NCBI RefSeq assembly: GCF_003014735.1
Contig: NZ_PYAX01000002.1
Location: forward strand, 496,001 to 560,000
Source: Saccharothrix carnea
GTDB lineage: Bacteria; Actinomycetota; Actinomycetes; Mycobacteriales; Pseudonocardiaceae
Direction: 5' to 3'
Length of the DNA stretch: 64,000 bases
Both the position numbers and the translations under genes were made by a program. Below are positions 16,586 to 24,348 of this stretch, piece by piece; positions within the stretch are counted from its first letter, which is position 1, and the number at the start of each line of letters is the position of its first letter. The notes under the pieces were generated by a model. The model worked only from the letters and a program-made list of their open reading frames with translations. It did not search any database and had not been told where the DNA came from.

Positions 16586-17098
16586 GTGGACGAGGTGGCT
16601 GGCGCGATCGCCGACCCCGTGCGGCGGGAGATCCTGGAGATGCTGCGCGCGGACGCGCGGTTGTCGGCCGGGCAGATCGCCGAGCGGTTCGCGATCAGCC
16701 GTCCCGCGGTGAGCCGGCACCTGCGGGTGCTGCGGGAGAGCGGGCTCGTGCGCGACGAACTGGCGGGCAGGCAGCGGTTCTACGTGCTCGACGCCTCCCG
16801 GTTCGCGCCACTGACCCGGTGGCTGGCGTCGTTCGACGAACCCACCGAACCCACCGCTTGGACACACCGCCTCGACGCACTGGAAACCGAGGTCTACCGC
16901 ACCCGCCGCGACCGCCGCGCCGCCGACCAGGGTGCGGCCGACCAGCGCGTGGCCGACCAGGGCGCCGCGGACCACCGCGTCACCGACCGCCGAGCCACCG
17001 ATCCACCTGCCGACGACCGCCGTGTTGCCGATCACCGGGTTGGCGACCACCGCGCCGTCGATCCCCCTGCCGACGAAGTCAAGGAGCACTCCGCATGA
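16586..17098 (+). CDS. ArsR family transcriptional regulator with pentapeptide-repeat tail
   Basis: A 170-residue protein. Residues 1-75 are a winged helix (DPVRREILEMLRADARLSAGQIAERF, ISRPAVSRHLRVLRESGLV, RQRFYVLDA). There are no metal-binding Cys, so it belongs to the ArsR/SRPBCC-partner group, not the arsenic sensors. GTG at 16586 is preferred over the GTG at 16568, which falls inside the operator. After about residue 110 the protein is a low-complexity repeat. It is coupled to the SRPBCC gene by ATGA overlap, a well-known pairing. Confidence 0.88.
   Translation: MDEVAGAIADPVRREILEMLRADARLSAGQIAERFAISRPAVSRHLRVLRESGLVRDELAGRQRFYVLDASRFAPLTRWLASFDEPTEPTAWTHRLDALETEVYRTRRDRRAADQGAADQRVADQGAADHRVTDRRATDPPADDRRVADHRVGDHRAVDPPADEVKEHSA
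16919..17086 (+). repeat. 15-bp coding tandem repeat in the ArsR gene
   Basis: About eleven imperfect 15-bp units of the type GCCGACCAGGGTGCG encode xxDxx pentapeptides: AADQG, AADQR, VADQG, AADHR, VTDRR, ATDPP, ADDRR, VADHR, VGDHR, AVDPP. The central Asp is kept in every unit while the others vary. The unit is exactly five codons, so copy number can change without frameshift. Confidence 0.85.
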
Positions 17099-17595
17099 GC
17101 CCGATCCCCACCGGTCGCCTGTTCCGCACCGACCAGGGCAGTGACCTGGTGCTCACCCGCACGTTCCGCGCGCTCGCCGACGACGTGTGGGCGAGCCTGA
17201 CCGAGCCGGAGCGCACCGCCCGCTGGTTCGGCCCCTGGGAGGGCGAGGCCGCGCCGGGCCGCACGGTGAAGGTGCAGATGGTGTTCGAAGAGCAGGAGCC
17301 GTGGATGGAGGTCCGCATCGACGCCTGCGACCCGCCCCGGCGGCTGGCGTTGTCGATGGTGGACGAGGCGGGCACGTGGCGGATGGAGCTGTTGCTGTCC
17401 GAAGTGGACGGTGTGACGGAGTTGCGGCTGGTGCACCACCTCTCGACCGAGGAGGGCATCGGCGAGGTCGGCCCGGGCTGGGAGTACTACCTCGACATGC
17501 TGGCCGCCTCCCGCGCCGGCACGCCCCTGCCCGCTTTCGACGACTACTACCCCTCCCAGAAGGCCTACTTCGAGGACCTGACCACCGCCGACTGA
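17095..17595 (+). CDS. SRPBCC (AHSA1-like) domain protein
   Basis: A 166-residue protein with the START/SRPBCC helix-grip pattern: VLTRTFRALADDVWASLTEPERTARWFGPW, then alternating strands and a long C-terminal helix. Such proteins bind hydrophobic ligands. When paired with ArsR regulators they probably sense or modify the effector. ATG at 17095 overlaps the ArsR stop. No catalytic residues can be assigned. Confidence 0.85.
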   Translation: MSPIPTGRLFRTDQGSDLVLTRTFRALADDVWASLTEPERTARWFGPWEGEAAPGRTVKVQMVFEEQEPWMEVRIDACDPPRRLALSMVDEAGTWRMELLLSEVDGVTELRLVHHLSTEEGIGEVGPGWEYYLDMLAASRAGTPLPAFDDYYPSQKAYFEDLTTAD

Positions 17596-17615
17596 GGGTG
17601 CTTCAGCCGGGTGCT

Positions 17616-17963
17616 TCAGCCCTGCCCGACGTCGACCACGCAGAACAGGTTGCCCTCCGGGTCGGCCAGGACGACGAAATCGGCCCCCGGCGGGTAGGTC
17701 CACGGGACGCGCTCGGCGCCGAGCCCGATCAGCCGCTCGACCTCTGCCCGCAACTCGGCTTCACCGCTGACGTGCAGGTCGAGGTGCGTCCGATCGGTCT
17801 CGTCCAGCGTGATGGACGGCCCGGTACCGTCTTCCGGGGCCAGGACGGGGCTCTCGTCGCCGACTGGCCCGTTGACCAGGTGGTAGCCGAGGGCTCCGCT
17901 CCAGAACTCCGCTGCCCGCCGGGGGTCGTCGACCTTCAGGACCACGCTTCCGATGTGTGCCAT
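17616..17963 (-). CDS. VOC family (glyoxalase/bleomycin-resistance fold) protein
   Basis: A 115-residue protein with one beta-alpha-beta-beta-beta pair: GSVVLKVDDPRRAAEFWSGALGYHL at the start and FVVLADPEGNLFCVVD at the end, the usual closing strand with a metal-type Asp/Glu. ATG at 17963 gives the standard start. It is convergent with the SRPBCC gene and 22 bp from MerR. Role (metal enzyme or ligand sequestering) unknown. Confidence 0.87.
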   Translation of the reverse strand: MAHIGSVVLKVDDPRRAAEFWSGALGYHLVNGPVGDESPVLAPEDGTGPSITLDETDRTHLDLHVSGEAELRAEVERLIGLGAERVPWTYPPGADFVVLADPEGNLFCVVDVGQG

Positions 17964-17985
17964 CGGTCCATTGTCGGCCACCCGG

Positions 17986-18387
17986 TCAGCCGGGGATGCG
18001 GGCGGCGACCTTGGCCTGGAAGTCGGGGCACGCGGTGATGTCCTCGGCCTCGCAGTCCATCGCGTGCTCCAGCACCGACAGCGACGCCCGCAGGGAGGCG
18101 ATCCGCTCGGCCAGCCGGTCGTGGTGCTCGCGGTAGAGCGCGCGTCGGGTCGGGCGGTCGGCCGTGGCGGCGAACAGCAGCCGCACCTGGTCCAGGCCGA
18201 GCCCGGCGTCCTTGGCGAGCAGGATCATCGCGATCCGCGCCTCGTCCGCCGGCCCGTACCGCCGCCGCCCGTTCGCGTGGCGGCGCGGTGCGAGCAACCC
18301 CGTGTCCTCCCAGTGCCGCAGGACGTGCGTGGCCAGCCCGAACCGCTCGGCCACCGTGCCGATCGACATCTCCTCGCTTGACTTCAT
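17986..18387 (-). CDS. MerR family transcriptional regulator
   Basis: About 133 residues. The MerR helix-turn-helix runs from SIGTVAERFGLATHVLRHWEDTGLLAPRRHANGRRRYGP; a coiled dimerisation helix follows (REHHDRLAERIASLRASLSVLEHAM). The C-terminus has Cys in DCEAEDITACPDF, possibly ligand- or metal-related. ATG at 18387 lies within the operator palindrome and has no Shine-Dalgarno. ATG at 18369 (MSIGT) is an alternative with GAGGAG directly abutting it. It is divergent from the methyltransferase, its likely target. Confidence 0.85.
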   Translation of the reverse strand: MKSSEEMSIGTVAERFGLATHVLRHWEDTGLLAPRRHANGRRRYGPADEARIAMILLAKDAGLGLDQVRLLFAATADRPTRRALYREHHDRLAERIASLRASLSVLEHAMDCEAEDITACPDFQAKVAARIPG

Positions 18388-18408
18388 GTCGACATGAAGT
18401 TGCACAGT
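18378..18408 (+). promoter_or_regulatory. MerR-type promoter with 20-bp palindrome
   Basis: Positions 18381-18400 form a perfect 20-bp palindrome (half-site ACTTCATGTC). A -35-like TTGACT at 18378-18383 is separated by 19 bp from a weak -10 CACAGT at 18403-18408, the long spacing that MerR activators correct. Direction is towards the methyltransferase. Confidence 0.6.
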
Positions 18409-18453
18409 CGGTGGTGTTGTCAACCCCGCCGATCACGCAGCCGAGGAGCCCCC

Positions 18454-19014
18454 GTGTCCGACCACGCGTCCACCTACTTCGACCGGAAGCGCAGCGCGTC
18501 CTACGACCGCCGGGCCGCCCGCCTCCTCGGCGGCCTGTACCGGCGGGTCGCCGCCGACGTCACGGCGCTCGCTCCTCCCGGCGCGGTCGTGCTCGACGTC
18601 GGCACCGGCCCGGGACGGCTGCTGCACCAACTCGCCGCCCGTCGAGCGGACCTGGTGCTGGGCGGTGTCGACCTCTCCGCCGACATGGTGGCCGTCGCCG
18701 ACGCCGCCGCCGGCGCTTGGTCGTCACGCATCACGTTCCAGGTCGCCGACGTGACATCGTTGCCGCAGCCGGATGACAGCGTGGACTTGATCGTGTCGAC
18801 GTTGAGCATGCACGAGTGGCCGGACCACCGTCGTGCGGTGGCCGAGCTGTGGCGGGTGCTGCGTCCCGGCGGCCTCCTGCTGGTGTACGACTTCCGCTTC
18901 GCACGCTTCGAACGCGAAGCCTTCTCGGACTTCGCCCGCCTCCGCCGCGTCCCGGTGCGCCTGAAGTGGTGGCCGGTGGCCCTGTTCGCCGGCGTGACCG
19001 CCGCCAAGCACTGA
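18454..19014 (+). CDS. Class I SAM-dependent methyltransferase
   Basis: A 186-residue UbiE/type-11 methyltransferase with SAM motif VVLDVGTGPGRLLHQL, GVDLSADMV (acidic ribose-binding Asp), DSVDLIVSTLSMHEW and VLRPGGLLLVYDFR. GTG start at 18454 is supported by GAGGAG at 18443-18448. It is probably activated by the divergent MerR regulator. Substrate not evident. Confidence 0.87.
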   Translation: MSDHASTYFDRKRSASYDRRAARLLGGLYRRVAADVTALAPPGAVVLDVGTGPGRLLHQLAARRADLVLGGVDLSADMVAVADAAAGAWSSRITFQVADVTSLPQPDDSVDLIVSTLSMHEWPDHRRAVAELWRVLRPGGLLLVYDFRFARFEREAFSDFARLRRVPVRLKWWPVALFAGVTAAKH

Positions 19015-19122
19015 TCCGCACGGCGTTGGCTGCGCATTTCGGCAGGTAGGGGTACGGTCGGTGGACGCAGCGGGTTGAGCCAGCAGCCACTGCCTTCTTC
19101 GACCCCGAGGAGGCTGCGGGCA

Positions 19123-19527
19123 GTGAGAACAGAACCTTTCGGGCACCCGTTCCGGGTGGACCGCCAAGTGCACGGTTATGCCGTTGTCGTGCGCGTCGCC
19201 GGCGAGGTCGACGCGATGACCGTCCGCGAGTTGAGACACGAGATCGCGGTCGGCCTGGCCCTGGCCACCCCACCGGCCCCGGTCGTCGTGGACCTGAGCG
19301 ACGTCGACTTCTTCGCCGCCGCCGGCCTGAACGAACTCCACCGCGGCCACCTGGCAGCGCAGGCCGCCGGCGTGCCACTGCGCGTCGTCGCCAGCCACCG
19401 CCACGTCCTGCGGCCCTTCGAGATCAGCGGCCTGGACCGGGAGATCACCCCCTGCCCGACCCTGGCCGAAGCCCTGGTGGTCCACACCCCCCGAGGCCTG
19501 CGCCGCTTCGCCCTGCCCGCCACCTGA
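19123..19527 (+). CDS. STAS domain protein (anti-sigma factor antagonist family)
   Basis: A 134-residue protein whose STAS fold spans about 15-115 (VVRVAGEVDAMTVREL, VVVDLSDVDFFAAAGLNEL). The loop that in SpoIIAA/RsbV holds the phosphorylated Ser (DSSG) reads AAAG, so partner switching by serine phosphorylation is unlikely. GTG start supported by GAGGAGG at 19107-19113. No cognate anti-sigma kinase lies nearby. An atypical or constitutive antagonist is an inference. Confidence 0.82.
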   Translation: MRTEPFGHPFRVDRQVHGYAVVVRVAGEVDAMTVRELRHEIAVGLALATPPAPVVVDLSDVDFFAAAGLNELHRGHLAAQAAGVPLRVVASHRHVLRPFEISGLDREITPCPTLAEALVVHTPRGLRRFALPAT

Positions 19528-19870
19528 ACAAGCAGCCGACGCGAGCCCCGACACCACCCGCTTGACGGAAACGCCCCGCAGTCGAAGCAGACGCGCGCGA
19601 GCGGCGGAAAGCGTGCGGGAAGAAGACCGGCCACCGCCGCAGTGCACCCACGAGCAGCAGGACCGGGCCGAGGATCAGGGTGGCCGCGCAGATCCGGCGG
19701 CCGAGGAAGGTGTAGGTCATGGCAGTGACGATGCCGGCGGGGGACCGGACGCGAATCGGTCCACGGTCCGGGATCTCAGGTCGGACCAGGGGTCTGATGA
19801 GGCCGCAGCCGGTGGCGGCCGGGTCGGCGAACAGCGGCCCTCGCCGCTCTCGCCTCAGTACGCTGCCCCG
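19528..19870. other. Gene-poor stretch with possible membrane-protein remnant
   Basis: There is no convincing intact gene in these 343 bp. On the minus strand from the ATG at 19720 a short coding-like piece reads MTYTFLGRRICAATLILGP with a hydrophobic continuation. It then turns into arginine-rich sequence, as after a frameshift. It could be the degraded start of a small membrane protein, or chance. Confidence 0.25.
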
Positions 19871-20263
19871 GTGATCAGCTACGAGTGGCGCGGCCGGTTC
19901 GACAACCCGGAGGTCGACGCACTGCACGCGGAAGGGTTCGACCACGACCCCCTGGACGACGACTGGTGGGGCCAGGTCACCCGGCACAGCCTCGGCTGGG
20001 TGACCGCACGCCGTGGCACCACCCTGGTCGGGTTCGTCAACGTCGCGTGGGACGGCGCGGTCCACGCCTTCATCCTCGACACCCTCGTCACCGCCGCCGA
20101 GCGCCGCCAAGGCGTCGGACGGCAACTCGTCGCCGAGGCCGTGGCCGGCGCCCGCGCCGCCGGCTGCGAGTGGCTGCACGTCGACTTCGACGACCACCTC
20201 AAGCGGTTCTACTTCGACAGCTGCGGGTTCCAGCCGACCCACGCGGGGCTCATCGCGCTGTGA
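19871..20263 (+). CDS. GNAT family N-acetyltransferase
   Basis: A 130-residue acetyltransferase. The acetyl-CoA motif A is RRQGVGRQLVAEAV (Q/RxxGxG/A), following ILDTLVTAAE, and the C-terminal part YFDSCGFQPTHAGLIAL is typical. The GTG at 19871 fits the start ISYEWRGRFDN. It is close to the upper end of single-domain GNAT proteins that acetylate small amines or protein N-termini. It is followed 74 bp later by the catalase gene. Confidence 0.86.
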   Translation: MISYEWRGRFDNPEVDALHAEGFDHDPLDDDWWGQVTRHSLGWVTARRGTTLVGFVNVAWDGAVHAFILDTLVTAAERRQGVGRQLVAEAVAGARAAGCEWLHVDFDDHLKRFYFDSCGFQPTHAGLIAL

Positions 20264-20337
20264 ACGACCGGGCGCCACCGCGTGTAGGTCGCTCCACCAC
20301 GGGTAGTCGGCGTGGGACTGCCGACGAGGAGGAGCAC

Positions 20338-22608
20338 GTGGACGCGTTCAAGCCCGCCAAGGCCGTGAAAGAAGCCCTGGACAAGGCCGCGGAGAAGGTC
20401 GCCGACCTGGTCACGCCACCGGTCCCCGGCGCGCCGGGCAGCGCGCCGCCCCCGGTCGAGCCGCCGGACGAGCCGCAGGGGCCACTGCCGCGCAAGCCCG
20501 ACCAGGCGTCACCCCAGACCCGGACCGCGACCGGCGCGGAGACCGGCGCCGCGGCCGACACGCGGGAACAGCGGGGCGAGTACCTGACCACGTCCACCGG
20601 CGCGCGGCTCTACGACACCGACCACTCCCTCAAGGCCGGTGCCCGCGGACCGACACTGCTGCAGGACCACCACCTGCGCGAGAAAATCACCCACTTCGAC
20701 CACGAACGCATTCCCGAACGGGTGGTTCACGCGCGAGGTGCCGCCGTGCACGGCGTCTTCGTCGGCTACGGCAGCGCCACGAACGTGTGCAAGGCCGCAT
20801 TCCTGGCCGAAGGCGTGACCACGCCGGTGTTCACCCGGTTCTCCACGGTCGTGGGCTCCCGCGGCTCGGCCGACACGGTGCGCGACACCCGCGGTTTCGC
20901 CACGAAGTTCTACACGTCCGAGGGAACCTTCGACCTGGTGGGCAACAACATCCCGGTGTTCTTCATCCAGGACGGCATCAAGTTCCCGGACATCATCCAC
21001 GCCGCCAAGCCGCACCCGGACCGGGAGATCCCGCAGGCGCAGAGCGCGCACGACACGTTCTGGGACTTCGTCTCCAGCCACACCGAGGCCACCCACCACG
21101 TCATGTGGCAGATGTCCGACCGGGCCGTGCCGCGGTCCTACCGGATGATGGAGGGCTTCGGCGTCCACACGTTCCGGCTGGTCGACGCCGAAGGCGGCAC
21201 GTCGCTGGCGAAGTTCCACTGGAAGCCGAAGCTGGGCGTGCACTCCCTGCTGTGGGAGGAGGCGCAGCTGATCGCGGGCGTCGACCCCGACTTCCACCGG
21301 CGCGACCTGTTCGACGCGATCGAGTCCGGCGCGTACCCGCAGTGGGAGCTGGGCATCCAGGTGTTCCCGGACACCCCGGAGCAGACCTTCGACGGCATCG
21401 ACCTGCTCGACCCGACCAAGATCGTGCCGGAGGAGCTGGCGCCGGTGCAGCCGGTCGGCATGCTCACGCTCAACCGCAACACCACCAACTACTTCGCCGA
21501 GACCGAGCAGGTGGCGTTCCACGTCGGCCACCTGCCGCCGGGCATCGACGTGACCGACGACCCGCTGCTGCACGCGCGCCTGTTCTCCTACATCGACACG
21601 CAGCTGAGCAGGCTCGGCGGGCCGAACTTCAACCAGATCCCGATCAACCGGCCGCACGCGCCGGTCAACGACATGCTGCGGGACGGCTTCCACCAGCACG
21701 CCGTGCACAGCGGTGTGGCCCCGTACAAGCCGAACACCCTCGACGGCGGCTGCCCGTTCATGGCCGGCGTGGAGACCGGTGCGTACGTCGAGGTCCCGCA
21801 GGTGGTCGCCGAGGGCGTCAAGGAGCGGAGCGCGCCCGCGTCGTTCGAGGACCACTTCACCCAGCCACGGCTGTTCTACCGGAGCCTGAGCCCGGTGGAG
21901 AAGGAGCACCTGGTCCGGGCGTTCACGTTCGAGCTGGGCAAGTGCTACGAGCAGGCGATCCGGGAACGCCAGCTGCGCGTGCTGGCCAACGTGGACGCCG
22001 AGTTGTGCGCCCTGGTGGCGGCCGGTCTCGGGCTGCCCGCCCCCGAGGCGACCGAGCCCGCCGCCGAGGTCGCGCCCAGCCCCGCGTTGTCGCAGCTGGG
22101 GCAGGTGTGGCCGGCGGACGGCCGGCTGATCGGCATCGTCGTGGACGCGGACGACCCGGCGAGCCTCGACGGGCTGCACACCCTGCGCCAGACGATCACC
22201 GCGGGCGGCATGGTCCCGCTGGTCATCGCCGCGCGCGGCGGTGAGCTGGAGGACGGCCTGGTGGCGCAGCGGACGTTCCTCACCGCCCGCTCGGTCGAGT
22301 TCGACGCGTTGCTGCTGGCCGCCGCACCGCCGCCCGCCCCCGACGCGCTGCCGGTCCGTGACGCGAAGGCCGGTGCGCCCGCCGTCACCGTCGACCCGCG
22401 CGTGGTGCTGATGGTCCAGGAGTGCTACCGGCACGCCAAGGCGATCGGCGTCTGGGGCAACGCGGAGGCAGCCCTGGTGGAGGCCGGTGTCGCGCCGGAC
22501 GAGCCCGGCATCGTCGCCGGTCAGACCCCGGCGGACGTGTTCGCCGAGGTTCAGACCCTGCTCGGCACGCACCGCGTGTGGGACCGGTTCCCGGCGACCG
22601 TGGCCTGA
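20338..22608 (+). CDS. katE: Large-subunit (clade 2) catalase, HPII type
   Basis: A 756-residue haem catalase that dismutates hydrogen peroxide. The core shows the distal His in VVHARGAAVHGVF, Asn in LVGNNIPVFF and the proximal haem Tyr in RLFSYIDTQLSRLGG. After about residue 590 a C-terminal class-I-glutamine-amidotransferase-like flavodoxin fold (RLIGIVVDADDP, GMVPLVIAARGG) marks the large-subunit clade. GTG at 20338 with a strong GAGGAGGAG before it. The first 75 residues are charged and proline-rich. A convergent terminator follows. Confidence 0.93.
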   Translation: MDAFKPAKAVKEALDKAAEKVADLVTPPVPGAPGSAPPPVEPPDEPQGPLPRKPDQASPQTRTATGAETGAAADTREQRGEYLTTSTGARLYDTDHSLKAGARGPTLLQDHHLREKITHFDHERIPERVVHARGAAVHGVFVGYGSATNVCKAAFLAEGVTTPVFTRFSTVVGSRGSADTVRDTRGFATKFYTSEGTFDLVGNNIPVFFIQDGIKFPDIIHAAKPHPDREIPQAQSAHDTFWDFVSSHTEATHHVMWQMSDRAVPRSYRMMEGFGVHTFRLVDAEGGTSLAKFHWKPKLGVHSLLWEEAQLIAGVDPDFHRRDLFDAIESGAYPQWELGIQVFPDTPEQTFDGIDLLDPTKIVPEELAPVQPVGMLTLNRNTTNYFAETEQVAFHVGHLPPGIDVTDDPLLHARLFSYIDTQLSRLGGPNFNQIPINRPHAPVNDMLRDGFHQHAVHSGVAPYKPNTLDGGCPFMAGVETGAYVEVPQVVAEGVKERSAPASFEDHFTQPRLFYRSLSPVEKEHLVRAFTFELGKCYEQAIRERQLRVLANVDAELCALVAAGLGLPAPEATEPAAEVAPSPALSQLGQVWPADGRLIGIVVDADDPASLDGLHTLRQTITAGGMVPLVIAARGGELEDGLVAQRTFLTARSVEFDALLLAAAPPPAPDALPVRDAKAGAPAVTVDPRVVLMVQECYRHAKAIGVWGNAEAALVEAGVAPDEPGIVAGQTPADVFAEVQTLLGTHRVWDRFPATVA

Positions 22609-22620
22609 GCCCTCACGACA

Positions 22621-22656
22621 TCCGCCCCGCCGCCGATCACCCGGCGGCGGGGCGGA
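22621..22656. terminator. Bidirectional terminator between catalase and the GH-like gene
   Basis: Perfect 15-bp stem: 22621-22635 pairs with 22642-22656 around a 6-nt loop (ATCACC). It lies between the convergent stops at 22608 and 22663 and can serve both genes. Confidence 0.85.
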
Positions 22657-22662
22657 CCGCGG

Positions 22663-24237
22663 TCAGCGGGCGATGAGGCGGGCCATGATCCTCTCGTGCG
22701 CGTCGAGCGTCGCGGGCAGGCGGGCGACCGGCGTGTCCTCGACCCACAGGCCGAACGTCATGAGCCCGGCCACCCGGGGGTGCCGCTCGGCCAGGGCCAG
22801 GTACTCCCACTGCAGCCGGGCGAGGTCCGCGTCGGTCTGGAAACCGGCGGCGGTGCCGCACGCCCGCAGCGGCGCCGCCCGGGGGAACAGGTAGACCTGC
22901 TGGTGCGGCTCGAGGTTCGCTTCGAGCGAGTTCAGCAGGCCCTCCACGGACGAGACGGGCTCGCAGTACTCGTCGAACCCGACCCAGTCGACCTCGGTGG
23001 GCACGTCCATCGCGGCGACGTGCTTCCCGGCCTCCACCAGCATCACCTTCGCGCCGGGGAACCTCGCCTTGATCGCCCTGGCCGCGGTCGCCAGGTCCGC
23101 GGACCGCGCGCCGTGGTGGAACGGCTCGTCCAGCAGGTAGAACGCGGCGACCCGCTCGTAGCGCGGCTCGACCGCCGCCGCGAGCCGTTCCCACCGCTGC
23201 GCGTACTCGGGGTGCAACCGGCAGTCCGGGCTGTCGGCGGCGTCGCAGCCGGTGAAGAACTCGAACCCGGTGTAGACCGCGCACGACGCCGGCCCGCACG
23301 AGTCCAGCACCTCCGGCGCGTACCGGGCGTAGTCGCTGATGTTGACGTGGTTGAGGTTCGACCGGCCGGACACCTCGGGCAGGTGGTTGCCCAGGGCCGG
23401 GGTGAGGCGCGCGGCGAAGTGGCCGAAGTGCCGCACGGACGAGTCGGGCGGCGGTGTGAGGGCGCTGTTGTCCACCGCGGACACCGCCAGGTCGTCGAAC
23501 GTCGACGTGGCGTTCGGGTCGTCCAGGTAAGCGCCCAGGAACAGCGTCGGAGAGGCTGGGAACGGCCGCGACAGCGTGACGGGGAACGCGGGCGCGTCGT
23601 TCACCGCCACGGTCGCGACGTGATCGCCGGGACGAGCCGTCACCGTGACCGCGAACCGGCCACCGTCCGGCTGGGCCCGGCCGCGGCCCGCCGCCGCGCC
23701 GCCGTGGAAGGCGTCGACCACGCCGGTGGACCGGACGAGCACGCCCAGGTCGACCTCGCCGTTGGTGGCGTAGCCGGAGCTGTTCCGGTCCGCCGTCAGC
23801 ACCAGCGAGGCCCACTGCCCCGACGCGGTGTCGCCGACCACGGGGTCGACCACGGCCCGCACGGCGATCGACCCGTCCGCTCCCGCGACGACCGGCGCGT
23901 CCAGCCGCACCGCCGAGTGGCCGAGCCAGAACGACAGCGTGCCGGGCCGGTTGGAGTGGTTGACCTGCGAGTACCACGGCCGCGGCGCCGAGGCCGGGTA
24001 CCAGACGCCCGACGTGCGGGTGTAGGTCACCCCGCGCTGCTCGCCCACCTGCCGCCGGGCCAGGCCGTCGTTGAGCCCGTAGGTCGGGTCGAGGTCGACC
24101 GCGCCGTCGAAGGAGTCGGTGAACCTCGGCGCGGCGGCCGGTGCGGGCGATGCCGCCGCCACCCCGGCGCCGAGCAGGACCACGACGGCCGCCGCGGCGA
24201 CCGCACGCCAAGACCGAGAATTTCCGCGCACGCGCAT
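22663..24237 (-). CDS. Secreted glycosidase-like protein with concanavalin-type and TIM-barrel-like domains
   Basis: A 524-residue protein with a Sec signal (RSWRAVAAAAVVVLLGAGVAAASPAPAAA). Residues about 38-255 look like a LamG/concanavalin carbohydrate-binding fold (FTDSFDGAVDLD, FLGAYLDDPNATSTFDDLAVS). Residues about 265-520 look like a TIM-barrel hydrolase: acidic residues in AFYLLDEPFHHG and WVGFDEYCEP are candidate catalytic positions at strand ends. I cannot assign a GH family. The upstream gene is a secreted sugar dehydrogenase in the same direction, with a terminator between them. Confidence 0.7.
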   Translation of the reverse strand: MRVRGNSRSWRAVAAAAVVVLLGAGVAAASPAPAAAPRFTDSFDGAVDLDPTYGLNDGLARRQVGEQRGVTYTRTSGVWYPASAPRPWYSQVNHSNRPGTLSFWLGHSAVRLDAPVVAGADGSIAVRAVVDPVVGDTASGQWASLVLTADRNSSGYATNGEVDLGVLVRSTGVVDAFHGGAAAGRGRAQPDGGRFAVTVTARPGDHVATVAVNDAPAFPVTLSRPFPASPTLFLGAYLDDPNATSTFDDLAVSAVDNSALTPPPDSSVRHFGHFAARLTPALGNHLPEVSGRSNLNHVNISDYARYAPEVLDSCGPASCAVYTGFEFFTGCDAADSPDCRLHPEYAQRWERLAAAVEPRYERVAAFYLLDEPFHHGARSADLATAARAIKARFPGAKVMLVEAGKHVAAMDVPTEVDWVGFDEYCEPVSSVEGLLNSLEANLEPHQQVYLFPRAAPLRACGTAAGFQTDADLARLQWEYLALAERHPRVAGLMTFGLWVEDTPVARLPATLDAHERIMARLIAR

Positions 24238-24310
24238 ACCCCCTGATGATCACCCCTGTGCGGACCGATGCTGGTGGGTGGTCAGGCGGGCGCGCAAGCG
24301 GCTTCGGTGA

Positions 24311-24338
24311 ACCGGCCGCGGCAAGCACCGCGGCCGGT
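24311..24338. terminator. Hairpin after the sugar dehydrogenase gene
   Basis: ACCGGCCGCGG at 24311-24321 pairs perfectly with 24328-24338 across a 6-nt loop, 11 bp past the stop of the minus-strand gene. Confidence 0.75.
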
Positions 24339-24348
24339 CCCCGTCACG

